This document shows positions 47,331 through 59,104 of a stretch of 64,000 bases of DNA, in pieces. The stretch's first letter is position 1; the number at the start of each line of letters is the position of its first letter. Origin of the DNA: Diphasiastrum complanatum (taxonomy: Eukaryota > Streptophyta > Lycopodiopsida > Lycopodiales > Lycopodiaceae); NCBI GenBank assembly GCA_029204225.1, contig MU832219.1, positions 1 through 64,000 on the forward strand, written 5' to 3'. A model generated the notes under the pieces. It saw nothing but the letters and a program-made list of their open reading frames with translations. It had not been told where the DNA came from and did not search any database. The position numbers and the translations under genes were made by a program.

Positions 47331-48983
47331 ATGCTAGCTAGACTGACAGATAGAAATTGTGTGAGCCTCATGGTGAATCCCAAGTGATGGAATGACCATG
47401 TAGGAGCTAGTATTTCTAGGCATTTGAAATAAATGCTAGTAGACCCCTCTTAAAAAAAGTAGAGTCAGCCATCTTTTGATGGTGACCTCTAGTGGATAAG
47501 CTAATTCCACTTGTAATTTGTAAAATTGTAGAATTGCCACTTGGGCTCCACCTAAGCACCTCTCTTGCTTATTTAAGAGATCCCCTCTCTTGTGAGAGAG
47601 CTTTACATGTATTTTCTCTACTCTTGTTTATGAATAAGAAGATCCTCCATGAGTTTTGGCAGTCCTTTGAGCTCCTTGATCATGATGGCTTCCTTGTGTC
47701 ATGCCCTTCCATTCTTTCATGTGTGGATGTGGATTTTAGCTTAGTTTACTTTCTTTCTTTATGCATTGTAGATTAGTTGTGGATTAGATTTCTTGTTTCT
47801 TGTTTTAGTGGGGAATCTAGCATTCAAGTAAACTATAAAGGCTAGAAATGTTGTTTAGATGTTGCAAATCCTCATGCATTCTAGTTTTTGATGTTCTTGG
47901 GAAGTCAAAGAATAAAGAGATGAGTGTTTCTTGATTCTTGCATGCTATTAGCTTCTTGTTTCTTGTTTTGATTCAGATTGATGCATGTAGATTACTTTCA
48001 GTTTATAAGCATCTGTTTTCATTCTATTTCTGCAGCATTTAAAATAGGAATCTGTTGAGTGTTCATCTGAGTTGCAGGTTGAAGCATCATGACTTGCACA
48101 TTTTCAATTAATGTGAGTACATTTCAAGAGTGAACGTTTCTCGTGTATCCTCTGACAGGCTAGATAAACTACAACATGATGAGATCCCTCTTCCTGATTG
48201 GGTAATGAATCAAGAAGACTAATTCATAAGAAACCTGCAAAGCCGAGAATAGGCAAAACTGAAACCCAAAACCAACGTGCAAAATTGTAACAAATCTTAA
48301 GATGAAGAATCAATAGACTGATAGAGAATCAGTGAACAAGGAGATGCACTCTATTTTATCACCTTTATAGATTTTGGGACTGTACTCATTTTCATTTGGG
48401 TATGAGTTAATTTAAGATCTTGTAAGTGAGAATGCTTGAGCTGTGAGTCTATTTTGGCAATAACAATATCTTAGACTGTTCTTGCTTGTAGCAACCCATA
48501 ATAATAGGAGAGTTTTTCCACAAACTATTTTCTTCTCTCTTCCTTCGTTCACGTCCTCTCACCCTATTCCTAAAACTAATCACATCAAACTTGGCACATG
48601 GTCCATGATTTCCTTGATTTAAACCACCTCCTTGATTTTGGGCAGTTTTCCTAATTAATAGGAACTTGGATAACTATCTTCTATAAGTGCAAACTCACAT
48701 GCTATTGATATCTCCACATGTGTGAGAAGTCCTCTACACATGGGAGATCACTTCTAATCACTTGGTATAGAACTTCCTACCAATAGAATGGTGCCAAGTG
48801 GCATATCATTAAAAACTAGATTTTGGTCATTTTTACCACTAGATTTTAAATAGAATGGTATGTACAAACTATATGACTAATCTAAATGACATGATCATTT
48901 ATTTCACATGTGGGAATAGGCTCCACACATGTGTAATGATAATAGATACATGGATTTTGCCTAGATCAAGCAAGATTTTGACT
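47331..48983. other. No gene seen
   Basis: AT-rich DNA. Short frames near 47490-47780 have no domain. The last part, to 48983, is the flank of the LTR-like repeat. Confidence 0.4.
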
Positions 48984-49791
48984 TGCAATACCCTATTACA
49001 TGCATATTCTTCTTGAATTACTATATTGTGATGTAAAATCCCAATCAACCTACTCAATTGATGAAGATAATCATCGAATATGAAGAAATATCTAATGGAC
49101 ATGACTATGGCAAGAAATTCAAAGATGTATTGATGATAAAGAGGCCTAAATAAATGTGACTGAAGGAAGAACTCTATCTCGAAGGGCACTTATGAAACGA
49201 CATGAACCTTAATAAGAAGGCTAGCCCTAAGAGCGGAACATTCCAGAAGATTCATTTATTGTGCCTCAATCAAACATTTTAACCTTCCATGTGCTTGCTT
49301 CTCATTGGAGCAAAGCCGCGTGACAGGGATGCCACCTAGGAAATTGTACACTTGTAATTTTTCTATTGAATGTAATTAGTTACTTAAATTAAATATGAAA
49401 CAACATATCAGTTACTAGAGAGCTGCGTACTTTCATGCTCAGTCCCTATATGTACACCACTTACACTTCAATACAACCACCGAGTTTTTTAGGAGAACAC
49501 AGAGAGAGTTTGCTTTCATAAGCCTTCTGCTTGCTAAGTACTTATGTTTCTGATAGTTGGAAAGCCTCACCTTCTCGGATGTGCTTATGATTGTTACTCT
49601 GGTCAGACACTTCCCATTGCTTGATTTAGCTAGTAGTATATATATACAAGTGTCTTCAAAAATATCTTACTAGCATTGAATGCTATTTACGCCAGTCTTT
49701 GTATATGTACAAAGTGGATAACCGCCCTTGGGATATTTAACGGTCCAACTGTTTTTAGGGTTGATGATAAGTTAGCGATGTCGGTCTGCCA
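48984..49791 (+). repeat. LTR H, copy 1 (solo-like)
   Basis: Matches 60051-60705 in the same orientation: AATACCCTATTACATGC, then TATTGTGATGTAAAATCCCA, ATGAAACGACATGAACCTTA, GAACATTCCAGAAGA, GAGCAAAGCCGC, and GAGAGCTGCGTACTTTC. Clear similarity ends near 49611. A shared GATGTCGGTCTG at 49778-49789 suggests the terminus near 49791. No internal retroelement region is attached. Confidence 0.7.
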
Positions 49792-49859
49792 CTGTTGGAA
49801 AAACTTGTAAAACGTGAAGGTGCCTTTGAACAGAGAAAGCATGTAAATCCCGAAGGTGC

Positions 49860-50175
49860 GAAAATCCCGATAGTGTCGCTTTTTTCCAACAGTGTCACTT
49901 TTTCCTAAAGGTGGAAAAACCCGACAGTGTCGCTTTTCCTGAAGGCGGAAAAACCCAACAGTGTCGCTTTTTCCTGAAGGTGGAAAAAACCCAACAGTGT
50001 CACTTTTTCCTCAAGGTGGAAAAAAACCCGACAGTGTCACTTTTTCCTGAAGGTGGAACAGTGCCTTTAAAATGCATTTTGGTCATAGTGTCGCTTTTTT
50101 CCCGAAGGTGCAAAACCCAACAGTGTCACTTTTTCTCGACAGTGTCGCCTTTTCCCGAAAGTGCGGAAATGTGGG
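49860..50175. repeat. Minisatellite of about 37 bp units
   Basis: At least six units built from CAGTGTCGCTTTTTCCTGAA then GGTGGAAAAACCC, the first four or five tightly spaced (49890-50060), the rest degenerate to 50175. The + strand frame through it (GGKTQQCRFF-type repeats) is an artefact of the array. Confidence 0.9.
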
Positions 50176-50424
50176 AAAAAGGCGAAGGTGCCTAAAAAAT
50201 GATTAAGGCACAAAAATCCCTAAGGTACGAAAAAGGCAACAATGCCTTAAAACGGAAAAATGTTTTAAGGAAAAATGAAGTTTTGGAAAAATGCGAAGGT
50301 CCGAAATATGTTGTCAGCCTTCGGCTGTTTTCAGGATGCTCGTTACTTGAACGATTTGTTAAGGTTGAGCATAGGAAATATAACAAGGTAAGGTAAAGAT
50401 TATCTTGAATTTATCTCCATTATC

Positions 50425-50535
50425 TAATCTACGAGAGCTTTGACAATTTCTAGGATATGTTGGCTACTACAAAGGATTTATTGCAAACTAACCATTTTTG
50501 CTTCACCGCTTACTCACCTGTTATGCAACGCAAGT
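50425..50535 (+). pseudogene. Ty3/gypsy RT fragment
   Basis: The plus strand reads LREL-stop-QFLGYVGYYKGFIAN-stop and LLTC, the conserved segment just after the Ty3 RT thumb (L..FLG...YYR.FI..F). About 110 bp, nothing recognisable around it. Confidence 0.5.
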
Positions 50536-51030
50536 TGTTTTATTGGCTACCAATTAATAGTATTCAAAATATATGAACATGTAAAAAGTACAATAATTTT
50601 TTTCAGAGCAAAATGAAATATCACAATTGAATTTAATTTGGCCAACCCCTCAATGTTGAGATCGCTTTGAATTTATACATGCTAAGCTAAAGCCTTTGTG
50701 GTGAATTGAAATCTAATGACAACATTGAAAGTATAATTCTTCCCTTTCAATGGCTTTTATATGTCGTTGTTATCATGGTCTTTCTTGAGAATATTGACCC
50801 TTAATGATAGTTGCAAAATAACCCATTGTCTCGTGGTCATTGGAATCTGTCTCATTACAAACAACACAACAATGGAACTTTGTGGCCTTCTACTATAAGT
50901 GAACATATTTTGCAAGCATGAATATCTCTTACAAAAAGGTAAATTGAAAAGAGAACAAGAAGGGGGGAGAGAGAAATTAGACATAGAATGAATTGCAATG
51001 TAATGCATGATAACCTTCTTGTAACCTCGC
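50536..51030. other. No gene seen
   Basis: AT-rich spacer with no motif recognised. Confidence 0.4.
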
Positions 51031-51034
51031 AATG

Positions 51035-51345
51035 AATCTTGCCTTCAATGTTGTGAACACCTTTGCTTGGATGGAAAACTAATTGTTTTCCATCTTTCAT
51101 GGTAGTTGAAATTATGTTGTCATATGGTTGGGATGTTCAAGTTATCATGCCATCTAAAGTTTGCCTTCAAGGTGTGAAGGCCTGCCTTTGGAATGCAAAG
51201 CTTATTGTTGTTTGCCACTATAGGCACTTGAACTTATGCTACCATTTGGGGGACCTTGAAGTTGTGATGCCATATGAAGTTTGCCCTTTAAGTCATAAAT
51301 ACCTACCTTTAGGGTGGAAACCTAGTTGTTGTTTGTCCATTAGGT
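51035..51345. repeat. Imperfect tandem repeat, about 115 bp unit
   Basis: Two clear units and a partial third: GTTGAAATTATG...ATGTTCAAGTTATCATGCCATC...AAAGTTTGCCTTCAAGG and CTTGAACTTATG...CTTGAAGTTGTGATGCCAT...GAAGTTTGCCCTTTAAG, each ending in a CCTTTGGAATG or CCTTTAGGGTGGAAA-like segment and TTGTTGTTTG. Confidence 0.65.
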
Positions 51346-51784
51346 TTCAATGTCTTCAGCCTTAGAATTGTTAATATAGTATACACTTGGACACAAGATC
51401 TATAGTCAAAGAGCCATGGCATGCAAGCCCGCCTTCAAGGCAAAAATATCTTCTTGTTGAAAATGATAGTAATCTAGACAAAGGTTAGTGGGGTTACATG
51501 CTAGCAAGCATAGACGGGTTTTGTATAATGAAAATTAAAACTTGTTGTGAGGAGTATGATGTGGACAACGAGATTTTACTTAACGATAAAATATACCTTT
51601 TCAATACATTGCTTATCAATCATCAAAGTAATCCACCTCTTAGACATATAAATAATTGAATTAGTTGATTGTCCCTCCTAGTAGTTTAGGTAGACAAGGG
51701 TGTTGATTTGTGGCAATTTTGGAGATTGCTCAAATCGAGGTCCACACATGGTATAGAGACATCTAGGAGTCATGGCTTGGCTTG

Positions 51785-53640
51785 GTTTATAGATTTGGAT
51801 GCCTAAAGTATATATTGTACATAATGATGATATTGTTGAGTTAATGTTTCTGTAAATAATGACATTTGGAGCTTGGCTTTGCAGCTATACAGATTCACAT
51901 ACAAGAAAAGAATGAACCCAAAATTATGCAAGAAAAATTTACAAAAATTCAAACAGAAGCATGGTGTGAGAAGTGGGTGAGATGTGGACAAACAGAATCC
52001 AAATTTTTCAATAAACTACAGAATATACATTAGAATGTCATTTGTACATTGTGTTTTGCAATCAATCCAAATTTCAATCTACATATATCTCATTATTAGA
52101 GACAGAGAAACGGATCAGAGACTATGAATCTATAGCCTTTAACTTGTGGAGTGCGTGGTTTCTCATGGCCTCCTTTAGACAACGAGCGTGTGTACTGTCA
52201 TGTAGTTTCTCAGCAGCTTCAATAGAAATGCTGCCAAGTTGCTGAAGCAAAGGTCAGAATTGTATGGGACCAAAGTGGGTGTAAGCATGCAGCTTCCACT
52301 GGACGGTTAGTCCACTTCCTCGACCTCTGGCGATAGTGAAAAGTGCAGTAAGGAGATTTTTGGGCCAAAACGTAATGGGAAGATCAGTCAATTTGAATGA
52401 GTTGCTCCTAACAACTGTTTTTGGACTGGCACTTCCGCTCACCACCACCTCGCCTGACAGAACTACATTATAGTCTATCTTTTGCACTGAAAAATGAAAT
52501 TCGTTCTTGTTTTCAACTTTCAATTGCAATCTTACACTGAGTTGCTCCATGGAGATTTCGTAGATGCTTCCTTTTTTTAATTGAACGGTGGGCTCCAGTG
52601 GGAATGGAAGCTTGCCAGCCTTTTCTGTAGATATTTTTGACACATTCAAGGTCTCTTGATAATCTGGCCACAGCTTCAAGTTGTAAGGTATGATCTGTCC
52701 GGGTTTGATCTCAGGGTACCGGTCCTGAATGTTCTTGTAGACAATTGTCAGGCTGATTTTAAGAAACTCGACATGATTTGGCACAATGGACAGTGCGTGA
52801 TCCTGTTTTGCAGCCACTAGAATTCTGGAATCACTGTCTAGCAAGATGTTCATGCTAACCAGATTCAGGCCCAATTTCCCTGGATTGTGTATCTCCACCT
52901 CTACGTCCATGTGGGCCTGCTCAAGATCAATTGAAGTGAAAGCCATGCTAGTGATTTTAACACTAGGAGACTCCAACTTTTGCTCCTTTCGCTCCTCCGC
53001 AAGCAAGTCATTCAATGTCGTTCTTTGCCGGGTAGTTTTGTCTCCTTCATTCGCAACGCTATGTGCTGGGCGACCGCTAGTATTCCCCATGATGGAAAGC
53101 AGTAGCTCGAAGCTGACCCCTTGAGAGTTAGATCTGCATAAGCTATCTGTAACTCTCAACTATGTCAAAGTTTCTAGTTCTAATGCATGGTTTTAGCTCA
53201 GAAGACAATTGCCTGTCAGCATATATCTCTATGTTCTGATTGATCTGTCTATCCCGGAAGATCAAAGCTTGCTATGGGATGCTTCCTTTTAAGTTTTGCA
53301 ACATTACCACAACAAAATCTACAATACCTCGATGTCCTGAGAGCTGTCTTTCTTGAGAGATCGAAGCTTGCTTGGGCATACTTCCTTAATTTGCAGCAAT
53401 ACCACAACATGATTTATACTCCTTAGTAACTTGTGCATTCCAAACAAAGGAAAAGAAAAAGAAAGGAAGATGAGATAGCGTATGATGTGAAAAAGCAGCT
53501 CAGAGACCCACTTAGTAGCAGCATGACTACTGATTCTTCTCCCATTTCACTCTTACTCAGAGAAGAAGATGCAACAAAAGAAAACTTGCTGCAAGGTTCT
53601 TCCCGTGTACTTTATCATTATTATCACTATATAAAGTAGA
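51785..53640. repeat. Inverted segmental duplication, copy 2
   Basis: Reverse-complement partner of 25455-27365. Copy 2 lacks a segment present in copy 1 upstream of the gene (TCAAACAGGAGGATCAAAGG, near 25880-25900) and has a short extra segment (ATGCTTCCTTTTAAGTTTTG, 53279-53298), so the copies have diverged by indels outside the coding region. Confidence 0.9.
52254..53090 (-). CDS. LEA_2 (WHy-domain) protein, duplicate copy
   Basis: 278 codons from the ATG at 53088-53090 (MGNTSGRPAH), intronless. The frame is open further upstream to 53159, but only through a 1-nt difference from copy 1 and with no ATG (TTG there), so the conserved ATG is chosen. It has the same two LEA_2 repeats as the gene at 26056, with YPEIKPGQIIPYNLKLWP, LQLKVENKN, DLPITFWP and RGRGSG all intact. 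By eye 15 residues differ and none is an indel: for example Tyr10His, Gly12Val, Ser29Leu, Lys146Glu, Ala174Gly and Ala249Thr. Both copies are therefore potentially functional. Function is inferred from the family only. Confidence 0.88.
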   Translation of the reverse strand: MGNTSGRPAHSVANEGDKTTRQRTTLNDLLAEERKEQKLESPSVKITSMAFTSIDLEQAHMDVEVEIHNPGKLGLNLVSMNILLDSDSRILVAAKQDHALSIVPNHVEFLKISLTIVYKNIQDRYPEIKPGQIIPYNLKLWPDYQETLNVSKISTEKAGKLPFPLEPTVQLKKGSIYEISMEQLSVRLQLKVENKNEFHFSVQKIDYNVVLSGEVVVSGSASPKTVVRSNSFKLTDLPITFWPKNLLTALFTIARGRGSGLTVQWKLHAYTHFGPIQF

Positions 53641-53929
53641 AAGATCTTTGTGAATACCCACAAGGACCAATTTTAACAGTTGGGATATATAGTTTTTAAA
53701 CATTCAATAGCGATTCCAAAAGGTAACACTTCAACAAAGTTTAGAGACTTATGTAAGCAATCTAATGAAGGTGAAGCCAAAAAGAGTTAGCCAAGACGGC
53801 TTGAACAATTATTGATTTCCCAGTACATTATACCACATTTGAGAACTATGACATCACCTCAACAAACATGAAATTATTTTGACATTTTTGAAACTACCAA
53901 TATCTTTAGAGTAGTGTATTTAAAATGTT
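53641..53929. other. No gene seen
   Basis: Spacer beyond the duplication edge. Confidence 0.35.
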
Positions 53930-54481
53930 GCTAGTTCAATCTTAGAATGCAAAAATCATTGTCTATCTAATGAGGATCAACGATCTTAAAGGTCAACAAA
54001 GAACAATTAGAAAAGAATAAAATTTCAAGTATCATGTTGCTATTCATTGGAAACTTTTAAAATCAAAAGGCAAAAACAAGGGTGAATGCCATCATTGCAA
54101 GAAAAACATAATTGGACTAGGTTGTATCACAAAAGAAAGTTAGATGTCAAGAAGGGTTTGCTTCGATCATAGGAGATTGGCGACTTTGTTAAAGAGGAAG
54201 AGTTTCATGTGTCAAAAAAGTGAGTTTTGAGGACCTTGAATAGATCATCCATGACCTACATGCATGAGAGGTTGCAAACTATCAAATTACTCTTGATCAA
54301 CTTGGATCTTGTTGAGCTATCAAATACAACAAGAGCTCTTGTACACAAAAGGCAATCATCATCCAAAGTCAAGCAAGTTTCATGCATATCCTTGAAAAAA
54401 CTTAGTAAATCTCATTATGGAAGAGCCAAACAAGCACCAAGATCTCGAGTAGAGAGAGAAAGCAACCAAGTGTTAGAATAA
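53930..54481 (+). pseudogene. Degenerate copia gag remnant
   Basis: GKNKGECHHCKKNIIGLGC resembles a damaged copia zinc knuckle (C..C....H....C, His lost). Further on, KSHYGRAKQAPRSRVERESN matches the minus-strand scrap at 20860-20940. Multiple stops throughout. Confidence 0.4.
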
Positions 54482-54721
54482 GTAAGCCCGAGTTTCTCTT
54501 ACAGTTCATGACTTTTCGTGTTTAACAATGATTTCAAGCTTTTTATTGCTTTTGTAATAGTGTGCATGAGTGCCAGCTTAACGACACATGTAGTGTAAGT
54601 TGGGACACACGTCCCGTAATGGGACCGAACTGCCATGCAGCGGTACCCCACAAAAAATAGACTATGTATATGTACTTTTTAGTCTCTTTTGTTAATACAG
54701 TTTAGAAGTGTTCTCTTGGGT

Positions 54722-56145
54722 TGACCATGGTGAAGAGGATCTCTGAGGCGGCCCATAGATGGGGATCCATGATGAGGCGGATAGCGATCTCGTCGTTGGT
54801 TTAGACAATGGTTTTGTCGTCGTCGGTCAGAAACTTGGTAAAGTACTTGGCATCATAGTTGGTGCCCTTTCCATGGATTAGTCTGTTCAAAACTACATTG
54901 AGCGTTTTAAACATCTCAAAGTAAAATGTGTTGATGAAAATATCACCGAACGTATGGCCATATGATAGGAGAGAAATTTCCGACGGGGGATTGGTCTCGC
55001 CAGGAAGCCCTATAGGGGAAGGGCCCACACTGCCCTTACGTGAGTGATTGAGAGATGTCGCTTCCAATCCCGAGGGCCATATCAATCACCCCGTGCTCCC
55101 CAGTCGATGAGGGTTTTCCAGGCCCCCAGAGGCACGGCTGCAGGGAGGTATAACTACAATTTCGGTTCTATCGATCTTAGTACCTAGGACGTCCACCCTT
55201 CTATTTAGAAGTCCGTAGAGGGGTCATCGTTACTGGTCTCATCTCTCTCTGTTTCTGGTGGATCTAATTCTGGGGGTCTGTTAGTACTGCTAGCTGGTCC
55301 GGGTGACTGCATTGGCGACCCGAATGGTATGAAAGGCTGGGTGGGTCTCGTGTAATCAGTAGAAACGGCGTACGTCAAATGTCAAAACCCATCAATAATG
55401 AACTCGTAGGTTTCAAAATAAATATAGCCCCCGCAATATTGTATTCTAAATATAGTATCTCTTGTCTGTAAGTGAGGGTGGAGCGCCGGGGTATAGAAAT
55501 AATAGTGCGTGACTCCTTCCCGAATTAATTGACAGACATCTCCTAGTGTAGGGTGGAACTGATTTTCATCCATTATGGTCAAGGGTCCAACCCCCCACGA
55601 GGGAGGGAGTACTTTGACACATCCTCCATCCCAGATCTATAGAGGCACCTACTATTGTCAAGATGACCTCATATCTATAACTCAGAGTACAATTTCGGGT
55701 GGTATTGTTCATGCTAGTAGCTGTGGTTCTTCACGACAGTCGAGATTTCATGGCTAGAGATCGCATGAGTGTAACTACCTGCCAATGTTAAAGAGATTTC
55801 CATAGGGGTACTCAATTAGCAATCATAAGTCAAATGAAATGAAGTCATCATCAGTTATTTACTTGGAATGTGTCACTAGCAAGCAGTCACCAAATGATTA
55901 TGCTAAAATATATCATGATTAATTTCGTGCAGTGTGAGGGTGCCAATTATACATGCCGCCTTGTTTGATAGGCGGTGGTATTTTGCCAAACGTCAAGCCT
56001 AGGTATTTTGCTAGGCAGTTCCAACGATGGAGGTGACAATGATGACTCCTAACTGAGGTGGTGTGTTTCAACCACGTACGGTGGACGACTTGCTCTTCTA
56101 TTTCAAAGAGGTCGGGCCCATAACTCAAGTATGCATAAAACACTT
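54722..56145 (-). repeat. Repeat family X, copy 2
   Basis: Minus-strand coding blocks in order: GPDLFEIEEQVVHRTWLKHT and CLAKYLGLTFGK (56143-55919), DENQFHPTLGDVCQLIREGV and THYYFYTPALHP (55582-55382), a block at 55125-54970 shared with 5850-6005, then GHTFGDIFINTFYFEMFKTL, and IHGKGTNYDAKYFTKFLTDD, QTNDEIAIRLIMDPHLWAAS (54900-54722). The last block is shared with 62200-62030. Stops and frame changes separate the blocks. No known domain was recognised. Confidence 0.6.
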
Positions 56146-57940
56146 CATCTTCAACTATGGTATCAACGACCTTTGAAATTAGAGGGGCAAATCAAAAGTT
56201 AACTTATTATTCAAAACGCCAAAAGTCAACACAATTCATACCATAAGCATTTAGCAAAGGCCACCACCATAAGCACCTAGCATATAACTCAATTTCATAT
56301 ACTAGAATGTAAATAAAGTACGCACGTGCATGGCAACACCGTTAACAATTTACAACATATGTGACTTAATCATATAGGAAATGTAGAGCAAATACATTCA
56401 TCATACATTAACAACGAAGTTGAAAACAACAACTTGAAAGTTACCTCGTGTGATGGGGAAAACCGGGTTGCCTTCAAGAAAACCATCGAGTCATGAGTGT
56501 ATGAAGTCCTTTGAGGCTTGAGTTGGCTTTCCTCAACTTGGGGGGGGGGGGGGGGTTTGGTCCTTATGATCGGTGTAAGGACTTGGGATTAAAGACCCAG
56601 TTGGCCTTCTTCAACAGTTAGCCCGACGTTCTGAAGAGAGATCACGTGGCTCAAACGTGGGAATTTTTTGGCTAGCCTCGCGCCATAGAGTTTAGATATA
56701 AGCGACCATCAACATCCGATACACACCCTGCTGGCATGGTTGATATGTTTAATCACAACTCTAGAATGGGGTTTCCTAGTAGCATTCAAATGCTATGCAG
56801 ACATTTGAAAGCAAAGATAAGTTATCTGAATGACAACGAATCTCTGGATTGAGGTTCCGCTAACAGTAGTCCGGATACTCGATGCATCATCGAGATAAAG
56901 GTAAGTTGCTTCATCACAGCGCCGCTCTAGAATGAGACTTCAACAGCAGTAGTCAGGCAGTAGTCAGGTACTCTGATGGATGATGAACGTGATGGATGAT
57001 GAACGTGAGGCGATGGTTGTTTCAGAAGAGACGATAGCTTGAGATTAGAGGGGGAAACATGATGGTGTTCCCAAAGGGCAGAAATTATGTTACTATTCAA
57101 ATGTAGACAAGGGATATACTCCGCTTCATCAAATGTGCATGGAGCTTCAGCCAATGAGCATAGACAACAGTAGCCTCAGAAATATTTTGGATGATCTTTA
57201 GCAAGCGTGTGCAACAGAGCTGTGTGTTCTAGAGCCACGTACTGATTCAAGTATGTATTCTTATGGATAGAACGCCAGCGACATTGCTCTGGCCACTCTC
57301 TGTGTTGCCTATGTCACTGGACCAGAAAGCAAGGCCTTCAATCTTGTTCAGAAGGTTTTAGAGTGATCGTAGCTCCGGGAGGGTGCTTTTACAGTAGAAC
57401 TTACATATCTGAAGTGATGATCAAGCGGCAGTGCTGCCCATGACTCTCAAGTATTCATGCACAAAATTTATGAAACAATCCCTTTCTCTCTCAGAAGGGA
57501 TTGTTACTTTCCTCTCTTGTGGATCGAGCTATCTCCCTTGTTCTACTGTGGACCCCAGAAACCCATGGCCTCACCCTCTTGTGAAGCTGACTCCCAAAAC
57601 ATGAAAAGAAAAAGCTCTCTCTCCCTCATGGAATGGATCCTCACGAGTTCTGATCATGACGTAAACCCCCTCTCTCTTTAGAGTGCCTCACTCCACTCGC
57701 TGGTTTGTCCGACCAACATAATGACGGTTCTCTCACAGCCACCATCACCAACAACTCGCTTTGTCAATAACATCACTAACACAAGAGAGGAGAGGAAGAA
57801 CAAGCTCAAGAATCACAATTTACAATAGGAGGATGGCCGAGTTTCCACTAGACTTATTCTCCTCAAGAGAGAGAGAATATTCTCTTTAGGATTTCCATGC
57901 AACCTAAATTGAGCTATTGACCTCCTATTCTTGCATTGAA
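56146..57940. other. No gene seen
   Basis: Contains a 16-nt G run (56540-56555), short direct repeats TGGATGATGAACGTGA (near 56978-57010), and unremarkable short frames. It ends at the 5' truncation point of copia element C. Confidence 0.4.
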
Positions 57941-57944
57941 GCAG

Positions 57945-58396
57945 TCTTCACTATGCATGTGCTCCTATTATGATCTAAAACAGGCATCACAAGCTTGGTA
58001 TAAGAAACTCGATGGTCTTATAAAGTCTCTAGACTTCAATCCTATACAACCGGACTGTAATGTCTACATAAAAACAGTAGAAGAGGATTTTGTGATACTG
58101 ACTATCTTGGTGGATGATTCCCTAATGATAGGAAATTCCTTGATGCTGATCAAAGACACAAAGAGTCAAATTTCTGAAAGTTATGAAATCACAGATCTTA
58201 GAGAAGCAACAAAATGCTCGGGTTGGAGATCAGAAGAGATCGAACAAAGGATGAAATGCATCTGAGTCAGTCAGAATATGCCAGAAAGGTGCTCAAGCAG
58301 TATCACATGATGGACTGCAAAGAAAAGGCCACACCAATGATAGTTGGAGCCAAGCTAACGAGGCATGATTGCCCAAAAATGGAAGAGGAAGAATAG
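57945..58396 (+). pseudogene. Copia C RT palm/thumb fragment
   Basis: YDLKQASQAWYKKLDGLIKS, QPDCNVYIKT, DFVILTILVDDSLMIGNSLM (the VDD catalytic pair is present), SQISESYEITDLREA, then a frameshift near 58215 into LGLEIRRDR, HLSQSEYARKVLKQYHMMDC and ATPMIVGAKLT. The frame stops at 58394-58396. Confidence 0.9.
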
Positions 58397-58399
58397 AAG

Positions 58400-59104
58400 A
58401 TGGTAGGTATACCCTACCAAAATCTAATCGGTAGTCTGATGTACCTTACAATTTGTACCAGACCCGATCTAGCTTTCTCTGTTTACGCCTTAAGCCAATT
58501 TTCTTCCAATCCTGGCATGGCACATTGGCAAATGACAAAACGAATCCTACAATATCTGAAGAGTACCCAAAATATGGGATTAGCCTACAGAGCAGAAGAC
58601 GAAAGAAGAGGATTCGAGCTACACCACTACAGTGATGCAAGCTGGGCAAGCTGCAAAGATGACAACAAGTCCGTAACTGGGGGATGTTCAATAGCGTGCG
58701 GAGCAGCAATCAGTTGGATATGCAAAAAGCAAACCTTGGTAGATCAATCTTATTGCGAAGCTGAATATGTCGCAGTTTCAAAGGTGGCAAATGAGGTAGT
58801 GTGGCTGTAGATGATGCTGGAAGCAATCAAAATTCCACAAGAAGGGCCATGCACAATGATGATGGACTCTCAGAGTGCCATCTATCTGTCCCAGGATCCT
58901 GTCTTCCATTCAAAGACAAAACACAAACCTCTCAAGTACCATTACATTCGAGATTTAATCTCGAAAGGAGAGCTCCAGGTTCAATACATAAAATCAGAAA
59001 ATATGATTGCAAATCTACCACAAAGCCGCTCAACAAGCCACTCTTTGCCAAACAAAGAAAGACAATTGGATTAAACATGCAAAGTTGCAGGGTTCAAGAG
59101 GGAG
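58400..59104 (+). pseudogene. Copia C RNase H
   Basis: GIPYQNLIGSLMYLTICTRP, then HHYSDASWASCKDDNKSVTG (first Asp), QSYCEAEYVAVSKVANEVVW (Glu), a stop at 58807, then in another frame MMDSQSAIYLSQDP (Asp), HSKTKHKPLKYHYIRDLISK and the damaged ADMLTKPL equivalent. The catalytic residues I can see are kept. One stop and two frame changes disable it. Confidence 0.88.

Noticed and set aside
49911-50195. Protein with repeated GGKTQQCRFF-type units
   Set aside because: Read through a minisatellite whose units vary in length. No support as a gene.
53091-53159. A 23-residue N-terminal extension on the second LEA_2 duplicate
   Set aside because: It starts with TTG and is not conserved in the sister copy, where a 1-nt difference changes the frame. 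The ATG at 53088-53090 is shared by both.
56540-56555. 16-nt G run as a regulatory G-quadruplex
   Set aside because: A single homopolymer without promoter or gene context. Also prone to assembly error.
57457-57681. Plus-strand open frame of 74 codons
   Set aside because: Short, Ser/Leu-rich, without domain or copy elsewhere. Probably chance.
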